From an uncultured Bacteroidales bacterium (GTDB lineage: Bacteria; Bacteroidota; Bacteroidia; Bacteroidales; UBA932): a stretch of DNA of 27,503 bases. Numbering within the stretch: position 1 is the first letter of the stretch; every line of letters starts with the position of its first letter. The stretch is from assembly GCA_946405485.1 (NCBI GenBank), contig CAMJHJ010000009.1, positions 1-27,503 of the forward strand. Reading direction: 5' to 3'. The position numbers and the translations under genes were made by a program. The notes below the pieces were generated by a model. That model had not been told where the DNA came from and did not search any database. It saw nothing but the letters and a program-made list of their open reading frames with translations. Shown piece after piece: positions 15,079 through 23,218 of the stretch.

Positions 15079-16335
15079 ATGAAAAAAGTATATCTGATAT
15101 TATTGGGATGCGTACTGCTTGCTGCTTGCCAGAAGGCAGACGTGAATGCTCCCAGGGGAAGTAAAGAAGTTCCGCCCCAGGTGTCTGTGCGTGAGGTCTT
15201 GAACCTTTCGGGCAAATCAGTCATTTACTATGATCTTCCTGCAGACGGGAGGATTAAGTACATCAAGGCGAGATATGTCCCCAGGCCGGACAGTCCGACC
15301 GAGACAAATATGTCGTACTTTACGGATTCGCTGGTCGTCGAGGGATTCAAGGATGAGGGAGATTACTGGGTGGACTTGTATTCCGTCAGTACGGGAGGAA
15401 CGGAATCGGAACCGTTGAGGGTGATGGTCTCTCCGTTGCGCCCGCCTTACTTGGCCGTCGGAGAGTCTGCACAGGTTGAGCCCACCTTCGGCGGTATCAC
15501 GATCTCGGCGGACAATCCCGGCGGAGAGAAATTGTATTTCGTCGTAGACAGGCTGGGAGAGACAGGTGAATGGGAGCGTCTGACGGAGTACATCTCGGAC
15601 AAAAAGAAGATCTCGATAACCAAACGCGGAATGGAAAACAAGGAGACTTCTTTCCGTTTTACGATCGAGGACCGCTGGGGCAATCTTTCTGATCCCCGGG
15701 AGTTCTCCTTGACACCGTTGTTCGAGCAGAAACTGAATAAACAGTTGTGGGGCCAGGTGTTCGGCCCCGGGGAGATCGACTATCCGTTGTATCTGTGGGC
15801 CAGTATCCCTCATCTCTGGGACGATCTTGCGATGTCCCAGGATCCGGACTGTTATCAGATTGCCTCGGGGGCCGTTTTCCCCGTCTCATTCACCATCGAC
15901 CTGGGATGCCTGAACAAACTGTCCCGCATGGAGGAGTGGTCTGTGTATCGGGATGTAACCAAGTTTTCGAGATATACGGACTGGTATGAGAAATACTATG
16001 ACGGCGGCGACATCAAGGACTTTGAGGTCTATGGGGCCGAAACGTTGGACATGGACAATCCGCTGTACGACATGGAAGGAAATCTGAATCCCAATTGGAC
16101 CTTGATCTGGGCCGGGACGAACGAACGCCCGTCCGGTCTGAAAAACAACAGTTCCATAGACCTGATTACGGAAGAAGAGCACTACAATTATGTCAACGGT
16201 ATCCCGCGCAACTTTGATTTCCCTGCAGACATTCCCCCAGTCAGGTACTTCAAGATCCGGATCCTGACAACCTGGGGGAACACATCATGGTTTGTCATGA
16301 ATGAGATATCCCTATATGGTGAGAGTCTACTTTAA
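15079..16335 (+). CDS. Surface lipoprotein with DUF4959, DUF5126 and DUF5000
   Basis: A 418-residue lipoprotein with Cys17 in LLAAC. The layout fits three Bacteroidota domains seen together after SusD genes: DUF4959 (about 20-120), DUF5126 (about 125-225, around FTIEDRWGNLSDPREFSLTP) and a DUF5000 discoidin-like beta-sandwich (about 250-415, ending RYFKIRILTTWG and NEISLYGE). It probably binds glycan on the cell surface as a SusE/F-like helper; this follows from position and fold, not from a tested homologue I can name. The start at 15079 (MKKVYL) is chosen because it gives the lipoprotein signal directly; an in-frame ATG at 15070 would add three residues. It starts 16 nt after the SusD stop. 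Confidence 0.88.
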   Translation: MKKVYLILLGCVLLAACQKADVNAPRGSKEVPPQVSVREVLNLSGKSVIYYDLPADGRIKYIKARYVPRPDSPTETNMSYFTDSLVVEGFKDEGDYWVDLYSVSTGGTESEPLRVMVSPLRPPYLAVGESAQVEPTFGGITISADNPGGEKLYFVVDRLGETGEWERLTEYISDKKKISITKRGMENKETSFRFTIEDRWGNLSDPREFSLTPLFEQKLNKQLWGQVFGPGEIDYPLYLWASIPHLWDDLAMSQDPDCYQIASGAVFPVSFTIDLGCLNKLSRMEEWSVYRDVTKFSRYTDWYEKYYDGGDIKDFEVYGAETLDMDNPLYDMEGNLNPNWTLIWAGTNERPSGLKNNSSIDLITEEEHYNYVNGIPRNFDFPADIPPVRYFKIRILTTWGNTSWFVMNEISLYGESLL

Positions 16336-16347
16336 AGCGAGCGAACA

Positions 16348-17886
16348 ATGAGAAAGATGCATACAATCAGCCGATTGATCCTTGCCGCCATCCTTCTGGC
16401 TTCATGCGGGAGGATGGATGACGTGTATCAGGAGTTTTTAGGCGACGGAGACGAGATCTTCCTGGCCAAACTGGAGGGGGTCGAGGCCTTTTCCGGTGAC
16501 AGGCGGGTAAAATTCATCATCCCTCCTCAGACGGACCCGAGGGTGAAGGGGGTGCATTTCAACTGGGATAACGGCCGCAAGTCCCTGGACTGTGCCTTAA
16601 AGAATGATGCCCCCAGCGAGATTATCGTCGAACCGGTCTCGGACGGGTCTCACATTTTCTATCTGCAGTCGACGGACGATAAGGGAAATAAGTCCATCTC
16701 GATCTCCCTGTCCGTGTCAGCTTACGGGGATTTGTTCCTCTCTTCCATGATGCCGGCTACGGTTACCTCTGCCGCCCGCAATTCCACGGGGCGGTGTTTC
16801 TTCCAGATCCATCATTCCTCCGTCCCCTATTACCAGTGCCTTGAATTGACATACACGAGTGCCAGTGGGGAAGAAAAGGTCGTTCGTGTCCCGCGCGGGA
16901 CCAACGGCCTCTATGTGGAAGATTTCAAAGGCAATTCCTATTCCTATCGTTCGGTCTATCTTCCTGAGGAAACTTCATTTGAGAATCTCTATTCGGAGAC
17001 CGTCACTTCTGACGAGATCCTGACGCCCATGATCGATGCGCCGGATGAAGCATACCTGTTTTTCGCAAGGGGAGTCACTGAAAGTGTAACCTGTCAGTAT
17101 ACCTGGGAGACTTCGATTTCCGTAGAACCGGATGCTTCTTCCTGGCTGACAGCCTCCTTGTCCGGGAATGGCGTGACGTTGAAGGCCTTGTCCAGAAACG
17201 CCGGGACCCAGCCCCGCATCGGCACCGTAACGCTGACCTCGGATAACATATCCAAGTCTATCAAGGTCATCCAGGCACCCCGGCCGGCAAGACTCGGGAC
17301 AGCGTACGGCGACGAGGGGATTATCTTCTGGCAGAACCCGGAACGCCCCGAGGAATATAAGGTAATTTCTGCCAAAGGTTTGCGCCGGGCGTGGTCTACC
17401 GTTGCGACGGCGACGGGAGCGACCTCTTACACGGGTCGGACGCTGATCAACGGTGTCGAGTATGACAACAATGAGCTTGTCAAAGGGATGCCGGATTACC
17501 GCAACGGAAACGACTATGCGGTCGCCTGGGTGGAGAACCTTGGAGAAGGGTGGTATATGCCGTCCATCAACGAGTTGAAGGATGAGTTGTGGACCGTTTT
17601 CAACGGGACTGTCTTCGATGAATCCTCCAAGACGAATTTCAACAATGCCACGGAGGATGAGAAGGCTTGCCGGACCGAGTTCGAGGCGGCGATGGCGGCC
17701 ATCGGCGGAATGAAAATCAACATGGGTACCAACACCAGTTCCGGCTCAAGCATCATGACCTGCACGGAAGCGGATGCGAATACCTGCCTGGGTTTCCGAA
17801 TGTCCAACCCGGCTATCCTTACGACCGACAAGAAGTCCGTCTCCTTCTATGCGAGGGGTGTGAAACGGGTAATCATCAATGACTGA
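16348..17886 (+). CDS. Surface lipoprotein with DUF4998, BACON and a FISUMP/DUF1566-like C-terminus
   Basis: A 512-residue lipoprotein with Cys20 in LLASC followed by GRMDD, an acidic tail that resembles a surface-export signal. Residues about 22-235 look like DUF4998 (ending YSYRSVYLPEETSFENLYSE). Residues about 240-310 form a BACON domain (SWLTASLSGNGVTLKAL, then RIGTVTLTS), a module thought to bind carbohydrate or mucin. Residues 340-512 include GEGWYMPSINELKDEL and end in YARGVKRVI, similar to the lectin-like FISUMP/DUF1566 group. The gene follows the DUF5000 gene by 12 nt. The likely role is surface glycan binding for the SusCD complex. Domain borders are estimated by eye. Confidence 0.82.
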   Translation: MRKMHTISRLILAAILLASCGRMDDVYQEFLGDGDEIFLAKLEGVEAFSGDRRVKFIIPPQTDPRVKGVHFNWDNGRKSLDCALKNDAPSEIIVEPVSDGSHIFYLQSTDDKGNKSISISLSVSAYGDLFLSSMMPATVTSAARNSTGRCFFQIHHSSVPYYQCLELTYTSASGEEKVVRVPRGTNGLYVEDFKGNSYSYRSVYLPEETSFENLYSETVTSDEILTPMIDAPDEAYLFFARGVTESVTCQYTWETSISVEPDASSWLTASLSGNGVTLKALSRNAGTQPRIGTVTLTSDNISKSIKVIQAPRPARLGTAYGDEGIIFWQNPERPEEYKVISAKGLRRAWSTVATATGATSYTGRTLINGVEYDNNELVKGMPDYRNGNDYAVAWVENLGEGWYMPSINELKDELWTVFNGTVFDESSKTNFNNATEDEKACRTEFEAAMAAIGGMKINMGTNTSSGSSIMTCTEADANTCLGFRMSNPAILTTDKKSVSFYARGVKRVIIND

Positions 17887-17917
17887 AACTAATAGCTAAT
17901 ACTAATCGCTTACCGTT

Positions 17918-18070
17918 ATGAAAGAAGAAAAAAGACCACTTTCCGGTGCGGCAGCATACTGCCGCCCGGAGTATCTCCTTCTGGAGGTAGAACCGACGAA
18001 TGTCGTCTGTGCGAGTAACATCCCGGACGGGACTACAGAACCCATTGAAGATAAACCCTGGAACTGGTAA
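17918..18070 (+). CDS. Small 50-residue protein, unknown function
   Basis: ATG at 17918 opens a 50-codon frame ending in TAA at 18068, between two lipoprotein genes on the same strand. The peptide begins MKEEKRPLSG, has a central patch PEYLLLEVEPTNVVCASNI, and ends DKPWNW. It has no signal peptide. Short proteins with the pattern aromatic-x-P-E-x-L-x-L-E-x-x-x-VLCAS are, in my experience of Bacteroidota genomes, often found next to fimbrillin-like or FISUMP lipoprotein genes, usually unannotated. The frame would otherwise be an intergenic gap of 197 bp in a locus where other gaps are 10-35 bp. The next gene starts 13 nt after its stop. No function is known to me. Confidence 0.65.
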   Translation: MKEEKRPLSGAAAYCRPEYLLLEVEPTNVVCASNIPDGTTEPIEDKPWNW

Positions 18071-18083
18071 TACTGAGAGAGCA

Positions 18084-19976
18084 ATGAAAAAGATGATCTT
18101 TCTTGCAGCCGGCATCGCATGCCTTGCCGCCTGTACCGAAAAAGACTTGATGGAGCCGAAGCAAGCTTCATCTGTGCTTACGATCGAAGCTGTCAATGCA
18201 GTTGCAACCAGGTCTTCCTTGGACACTGATGCCAAGACAGTGCTATGGAACGTCGCCGAGAAGATCGGTGTGTTCTATGGAAACACCCCGCTGGGCTCCT
18301 TTACCTCCTCCAATGAGGCTCCGGCATCGCGGGCAACCTTCTCGAATGACAGTGCCATCGCGACGAATGTCACGACGGGGGAGACTTTCTATGCGGTTTA
18401 TCCATACGAGGCCTCTGCCACTTGTTCCGCCGGTTCCATCACGATGCCTGTCAATCTGAAGAACCAGCTTGGGAAGGCCAATACTTTCGCTGACAAGTCT
18501 TTCCCTTCGGCCGTGACTTCCACCACTACTTCCATGGTTTTCAAAAACATTTGCGGTGGTGTGAAATTCAAGCTTTCCGCGTCGGATGTGCGTGCCGTCA
18601 CTTTCACTGCCGCAGAGTCTTCCGCGCAGATAGCTGCCGATGAGATTACATTCGGATTTACCGGGGACGTCCCTGTTGTCAGCGCAGTGAACGGAGGGAC
18701 CCATTCCATCACGATGACCCTTCCTGAGGGTGAAGCATTTACGCCGGGTACGTATTATTACATGACGGCGCTCCCTGCCGTTCTGGCGGGTGGCTTTACC
18801 ATGACCTTCGAGACCGGCACCAAGAAAGGGACCCGGACCTGCACGAACAATATAGAGATCGAAAGATCGGTTTTCGGCGACCTCGGCGTTGCAGATGAGG
18901 GTGTCAGTTATATTGATTCTTCCATCATCGACCTGAGTGAAAACGGGACGGCAAACTGCTATATCGTGACGGCCCCCGGCAATTACAGGTTCAAGACGGT
19001 CCAGGGTAACACCGATGAACCGACGGAGGAGGTGGAACTTGCGGAAGTTCTGTGGGAGACCTTCAATACGGGTGTCGCTCCCCAGGAAGGCGACTTGATC
19101 CAGGACGTGCAATATGCGGACAATTATATCTCGTTCAAATTCACAGGACTTCTCGGCAATGCGGTAATCGCAGGTAAGGATGCGTCCGGAACGATTGTGT
19201 GGAGCTGGCATATCTGGTGCTCTCCTGTCGCGGCAAACGACATGCTCCAGACCTATTCTTTCCGGCAGGTCGGTGAATGGGGTACGGAGGCCACGTTCAT
19301 GGACAGGAATCTGGGTGCCGTTTCCGGAACGCCCGGCGAGGTCGGATTCCTGGGCCTGATGTATCAGTGGGGTCGTAAGGATCCTTTCCAGGGTGCATCG
19401 AGCATTGAACATGAGTCGATGGCCGCCATTTCGACGGTGCGTCCTGCTGCCGTGGTGTCGAGCCCGACTACCGGTACGATCGAATACTCGATTCATAACC
19501 CCATGCAATACATTACCATGAATGCCAATAACGGTGACTGGCTGTGGGGTGAAGTCGGAGAGGGAGTCTATGCTGATACGGAGCGCTGGGGTGGCAATCA
19601 CTGGGGAATGCCCAAGTCGAAGTATGATCCTTGCCCTCCTGGATATAAGGTGCCTTTCTCCAACGGCTGGGGCCAGTGGATTTTTGCGATGGGTACCGTT
19701 TCCATGACTGAGCCGGACCTCTATGATCCGGAAACGCATTGCATGGATCTTACGGATGTCATGAATTGTGAAACTCCGGTTTATATCCCGTTCACGGGAT
19801 TCATGTGGGCAGACCGGATGGGACTTCTCGGAACCGGCAGGCAGACGCTACTGAGTTCTACTGCAAGTTTCTTTAACAATGCATTGTATCTGGACTGCCG
19901 TAACAACGGATATATCAGTGCACACACGAATAATCAGAAGACGAACGGATGCCCTGTCCGCTGCGTGAAAGAATAA
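18084..19976 (+). CDS. Fimbrillin-like lipoprotein with C-terminal FISUMP domain (copy 1)
   Basis: A 630-residue lipoprotein with Cys17 (CLAAC) followed by TEKD, a likely surface-export signal. Residues about 25-275 resemble the fimbrillin/Mfa-like N-terminal fold (RSSLDTDAKTVLWNVAEKIGVF, then FYAVYPYEA). From about 283 the protein is a FISUMP module: GTANCYIVTAPGNYRF, ATFMDRNLGAVSG, GLMYQWGRKDPFQG, KYDPCPPGYKVPF and a final CPVRCVKE. The 348-residue C-terminal part is almost the same as in the next gene, while the N-terminal part differs strongly. The start at 18084 gives the lipoprotein signal, and an upstream start at 18000 would overlap the small gene. A surface adhesin or glycan-binding role is inferred. 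Confidence 0.88.
   Translation: MKKMIFLAAGIACLAACTEKDLMEPKQASSVLTIEAVNAVATRSSLDTDAKTVLWNVAEKIGVFYGNTPLGSFTSSNEAPASRATFSNDSAIATNVTTGETFYAVYPYEASATCSAGSITMPVNLKNQLGKANTFADKSFPSAVTSTTTSMVFKNICGGVKFKLSASDVRAVTFTAAESSAQIAADEITFGFTGDVPVVSAVNGGTHSITMTLPEGEAFTPGTYYYMTALPAVLAGGFTMTFETGTKKGTRTCTNNIEIERSVFGDLGVADEGVSYIDSSIIDLSENGTANCYIVTAPGNYRFKTVQGNTDEPTEEVELAEVLWETFNTGVAPQEGDLIQDVQYADNYISFKFTGLLGNAVIAGKDASGTIVWSWHIWCSPVAANDMLQTYSFRQVGEWGTEATFMDRNLGAVSGTPGEVGFLGLMYQWGRKDPFQGASSIEHESMAAISTVRPAAVVSSPTTGTIEYSIHNPMQYITMNANNGDWLWGEVGEGVYADTERWGGNHWGMPKSKYDPCPPGYKVPFSNGWGQWIFAMGTVSMTEPDLYDPETHCMDLTDVMNCETPVYIPFTGFMWADRMGLLGTGRQTLLSSTASFFNNALYLDCRNNGYISAHTNNQKTNGCPVRCVKE
19293..19363 (+). repeat. 71-nt segment identical to 21236-21306
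   Basis: This stretch inside the FISUMP region of copy 1 matches copy 2 base for base at an offset of 1943. It includes silent sites, while flanking codons differ at many third positions. That pattern suggests recent gene conversion, or duplication with local conservation. Confidence 0.9.
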
Positions 19977-19998
19977 TTGCAATTCCTGTTTAACCCAT

Positions 19999-20010
19999 AA
20001 TAACGTTATT
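19999..20010. promoter_or_regulatory. Perfect 12-bp palindrome just before a start codon
   Basis: AATAACGTTATT reads the same on both strands and ends one base before the ATG at 20012. It sits in the 35-bp gap between the two paralogous lipoprotein genes. It could be a protein-binding site or have no role. Confidence 0.3.
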
Positions 20011-20011
20011 T

Positions 20012-21913
20012 ATGAAAAGGACAAAACAATTCATCTGGTTGCTGGCAGCCGCAGGCATGCTGGCAGTTTCCTGCGTGGCCGAAAAGGCTGAGCCGGCTCC
20101 GGTGGAGCTCCCCGGCGCTGACGAAGTTTCGGCTGCCATGGAGGTCCCCGGGACGAGAACCTACACGGAAGACCTCCTGGTTCTGTGGAGCGAAGGGGAC
20201 CTGCTCACCGTGTTCCCCGGCAAGAACGTCAACTCCAAGTATGTGCTGAAGAGCGAGCCCGGCAAGACTTTCGGCACCTTCACGAAGGTCAACGGCTCCC
20301 TTGTAGGATATCCGCTGCCCGGCTATGCCGCGGTGTATCCGTATGCGGATGACGTGACCATCGACAAGGATGGTACGTTCACCGTGACCCTGCCGAAAGA
20401 GCAGACATACGCCGAAGACAGCTTCGGCCCCGGCGCCAACACGATGGTGTCCTGGTCCGAGGACGGCCATCTGCCCTTCCGGAATGTCGGCGGTTTCTTC
20501 GTGATGGCCCTTACCGGCAATGCGAAGGTCAACTCCATCGAATTCGTCGGTGGCGACCAGGAGGTCCTGGCTGGCAAGGCGAAGATTTCGATGGGAGACA
20601 ATGAGGAGAAAGAGGGCCCTGTCGTCACCTTCGACGAGTCCGCTACCGATACTTCCATCATCCTGACCTGCCCCGAGCCGGTCCAGCTCGATCCCGAGAC
20701 TCCGACCAATTTCTGGATCGTCGTCCCTGCTGCCTCTTATGAAAAGGGCGTCTATGTCAAGATCACCTACGAAGGTGACCAGGTCCTTCAGGTCGGCACC
20801 GCCGAGAAGACGGTTAAGATCGCCCGGAATCAGGTCTATCGGATGGAAACCCTTGACATCACCGTCCCCGTCAACCTGAGCGAAGAGGGTACGGCGAACT
20901 GCTATGTCGTTGCGGCACCCGGATGGTACAGGTTCAAGGCTGTCCAAGGCAACACCGAGGATACAGTCGGTGAAGTGGCTTCCGCCGAAGTCCTTTGGGA
21001 GACTTTCAATACGGATGTCGCCCCCGAGGCCGGCGACCTGGTCAAGGATGTTGCCGTCATGGGTGATTACATCTCGTTTGTCTATACGGGCGAACTTGGC
21101 AATGCCGTCATTGCTGCGAAGGATGCGGAAGGCACGATCCTGTGGAGCTGGCATGTCTGGTGCTCTCCCGTCGAGGTGAATGACATGCTGCAGACATACA
21201 AATTCAGGAATGTCGGTTCTTGGGGAACCGAGGCTACGTTCATGGACAGGAATCTGGGTGCCGTTTCCGGAACGCCCGGCGAGGTCGGATTCCTGGGCCT
21301 GATGTACCAGTGGGGCCGTAAGGATCCTTTCCAGGGAGCATCGAGTATTGAATACGAAGCCCTGGCTGCCATCTCGACGGAACGTCCAGCCGCCGTTGTT
21401 TCGACCTCGACGACCGGCACCATCGAGTACGCTACCCAGAACCCCATGCAGTACATTACCATGAATGCCAATAATAATGACTGGATGTGGGCCGAGCCGG
21501 GTGTCTATGCGGATACCCAGCGTTGGGGTGGCAATAACTGGGGCCGTCCCAAGGCGAAATATGATCCGTGCCCGGCCGGGTACAAGGTTCCTTTCTCCAA
21601 CGGATGGGGCCACTGGATTTTCGCAATGGGTACCGTCTCCGTGACTGATCCGGACCTCTATGATCCCGATACGCATTGCATGGACGTTACGGAACTCATG
21701 AATTGCGACACTCCGGTCTACATCCCGTTCACCGGCTTCATGTGGGGAGACAGGTTCGGCCTTCTTGGCACCGGCAGGCAGACCCTGCTGAGCTCGACCT
21801 CTTCCTTCTACAACAATGCGTTGTACCTTGACTGCCGTAACAACGGATATGTAAGTGCACACACGAATAACCCGAAGACGAACGGATGCCCTGTCCGCTG
21901 CGTAAAAGAGTAA
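20012..21913 (+). CDS. Fimbrillin-like lipoprotein with C-terminal FISUMP domain (copy 2)
   Basis: A 633-residue lipoprotein with Cys21 (AVSC) and a Glu/Lys-rich start. Residues about 45-280 are fimbrillin-like (RTYTEDLLVLWSEGDLLTVF, GYAAVYPYAD) but only distantly like copy 1. Residues 288-633 repeat the FISUMP module of copy 1 nearly residue for residue, from NLSEEGTANCYVV to CPVRCVKE. The pair is therefore a tandem duplication, or a swap of N-terminal domains onto a shared C-terminal domain. The last gene before a strong terminator, it closes the SusC-led operon. The shared end suggests a common partner or attachment, and the varied end a different ligand; this is inference. Confidence 0.88.
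   Translation: MKRTKQFIWLLAAAGMLAVSCVAEKAEPAPVELPGADEVSAAMEVPGTRTYTEDLLVLWSEGDLLTVFPGKNVNSKYVLKSEPGKTFGTFTKVNGSLVGYPLPGYAAVYPYADDVTIDKDGTFTVTLPKEQTYAEDSFGPGANTMVSWSEDGHLPFRNVGGFFVMALTGNAKVNSIEFVGGDQEVLAGKAKISMGDNEEKEGPVVTFDESATDTSIILTCPEPVQLDPETPTNFWIVVPAASYEKGVYVKITYEGDQVLQVGTAEKTVKIARNQVYRMETLDITVPVNLSEEGTANCYVVAAPGWYRFKAVQGNTEDTVGEVASAEVLWETFNTDVAPEAGDLVKDVAVMGDYISFVYTGELGNAVIAAKDAEGTILWSWHVWCSPVEVNDMLQTYKFRNVGSWGTEATFMDRNLGAVSGTPGEVGFLGLMYQWGRKDPFQGASSIEYEALAAISTERPAAVVSTSTTGTIEYATQNPMQYITMNANNNDWMWAEPGVYADTQRWGGNNWGRPKAKYDPCPAGYKVPFSNGWGHWIFAMGTVSVTDPDLYDPDTHCMDVTELMNCDTPVYIPFTGFMWGDRFGLLGTGRQTLLSSTSSFYNNALYLDCRNNGYVSAHTNNPKTNGCPVRCVKE
21236..21306 (+). repeat. 71-nt segment identical to 19293-19363
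   Basis: Partner of the segment in the preceding paralogue. The run begins ACGTTCATGGACAGG and ends CTGATGTA, after which the copies differ (CAG against TCAG at the Tyr/Gln codons). Another shared run of about 30 nt lies near the 3' ends of both genes. Confidence 0.9.
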
Positions 21914-21932
21914 TTGTTGTTTGTTTTTCTGA

Positions 21933-21965
21933 AGAAAGGGAGGGGAAACTCTCCCTTTCTTTCTA
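21933..21965 (+). terminator. Intrinsic terminator of the lipoprotein operon
   Basis: AGAAAGGGAG (21933-21942) pairs over 10 bp with CTCCCTTTCT (21951-21960) around an 8-nt loop, with the T-rich TTCT following. It starts 20 nt after the stop of copy 2. Confidence 0.85.
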
Positions 21966-21971
21966 ACTTTG
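21964..21971 (+). promoter_or_regulatory. TAnnTTTG -7 element before the enzyme genes
   Basis: TAACTTTG matches the -7 consensus exactly and lies just after the terminator hairpin. A start near 21977 would give a leader of about 13 nt. No TTTG is present at the -33 position (the terminator stem occupies it), so activity may be weak or need an activator. Confidence 0.5.
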
Positions 21972-21989
21972 GTACACCTGCTTACAGAA

Positions 21990-23204
21990 ATGAAATCGAT
22001 ACTTAGGGCATGTTTATTCTCCGCACTGATCCTGACAGTTTTCGACGTCAGTGCCCAGGATTTTTCCGTCAATTATGATGAAAGTCTGGTAAAACCCTAC
22101 ACGCTGCCTGATCCATTGGTATTCAACAATGGGAAGCGGGTCAGGAATGCACGTCAATGGAACCATCGCCGCCGGGCCGAAATCCTGGAGATTTTTGCCA
22201 GTGAGATGTATGGTCACGTACCGGGCAGGCCGGCAGGGCTGCATTCCAAGGTCCTTTCCGAGGAGACCGTCTTCGAGGGACTGGGTATACGGAAGACCGT
22301 ACGCCTTTACCTCGACTCTAAGGAAGAGCACTGGTTCGATGTCATGATCCATCAGCCGGCAAAGAGCCAGGCGCCGGTACCTGTCTTTACCGGTATCAAT
22401 TTCCAAGGGAATGACGCCACATTGACAGATGACGGGACGGAAGAACTGGATGGCAGACGGTGGCCTTACCGCCAAATCCTGGAAGCGGGATTCGCCGTTG
22501 CGACCTGCTCCCGGAACGAGATTGAGCCGGACACCACAGAACCGACAGGGAAAGGAGTCAGGAGCTGGTATAATCCCGGTGGAGACTGGGGCGCAATCTC
22601 TGCCTGGGCCTGGGCGTTGAGCCGGGTCATGGACTACATAGAGACGGACCCTTCCCTGGATGCTTCCAAGGTGGCGGTTACGGGGCATTCGCGCTTGGGA
22701 AAGACGGCTCTGTGGGCCGGAGCCAACGACCCCCGTTTCGCCATCGTGATATCCAATGATTCCGGCTGCTGCGGTGCCGCGATTTCCCGGCGTGTATTTG
22801 GCGAAACATTCGAGGTGATCGGAACGACCTTCCCGCATTGGTTCTGTGACAGGTTCCAGCATTATCTAAGGCATGAAGATGCCTTTCCGGCCGACCAGCA
22901 CTGGCTGGCGGCCCTGATTGCGCCAAGACCCTTATATATCGCCAGCGCCTCGGGGGATTTGTGGGCGGATCCCAAGGGAGAATGGCTTTGCGCCCATAAT
23001 GTCGGACCCGTATACCGCCTGTTCAAAAAGCCCGTGCTTTCCGGCAGGGAGATGCCGGCAGTCGCTCCGGATGCTCATCCCGGGACTGTGTGCTGCGACA
23101 ATGCCGGCACGGTCGGATATCATATCCGGGTCGGCCGGCATGACATCCTGGCCCAGGATTGGGAGCAGTACATCCTGTTTGCCCGTCGTTTCTTCAAGAT
23201 GTAA
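21990..23204 (+). CDS. CE15 glucuronoyl esterase-like exported hydrolase
   Basis: A 404-residue protein with a signal peptide (about 1-22, ending DVSAQ). It is an alpha/beta hydrolase of carbohydrate-esterase family 15. The nucleophile motif is GHSRLGK with Ser234, followed by WAGANDPRFAIVISNDSG. D257 lies 23 residues after the serine, the spacing of the catalytic Glu in fungal glucuronoyl esterases. HWLAALIAPRPLYIA and GYHIRVGRHDI near the C-terminus are family-typical, and the latter probably supplies the catalytic His. CE15 enzymes hydrolyse esters of 4-O-methyl-glucuronate that link xylan to lignin; some bacterial members act on other uronate esters. The start at 21990 (MKSIL) is preferred to a TTG at 21969. 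It is first in the enzyme unit after a terminator. Confidence 0.9.
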   Translation: MKSILRACLFSALILTVFDVSAQDFSVNYDESLVKPYTLPDPLVFNNGKRVRNARQWNHRRRAEILEIFASEMYGHVPGRPAGLHSKVLSEETVFEGLGIRKTVRLYLDSKEEHWFDVMIHQPAKSQAPVPVFTGINFQGNDATLTDDGTEELDGRRWPYRQILEAGFAVATCSRNEIEPDTTEPTGKGVRSWYNPGGDWGAISAWAWALSRVMDYIETDPSLDASKVAVTGHSRLGKTALWAGANDPRFAIVISNDSGCCGAAISRRVFGETFEVIGTTFPHWFCDRFQHYLRHEDAFPADQHWLAALIAPRPLYIASASGDLWADPKGEWLCAHNVGPVYRLFKKPVLSGREMPAVAPDAHPGTVCCDNAGTVGYHIRVGRHDILAQDWEQYILFARRFFKM

Positions 23205-23218
23205 ACGGTCCTTCTTCC

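Noticed and set aside
20006..22072. 688-codon minus-strand frame, with a similar one at 18243-19739
   Set aside because: Both lie antisense to the paralogous lipoprotein genes and resemble each other only because those genes do.
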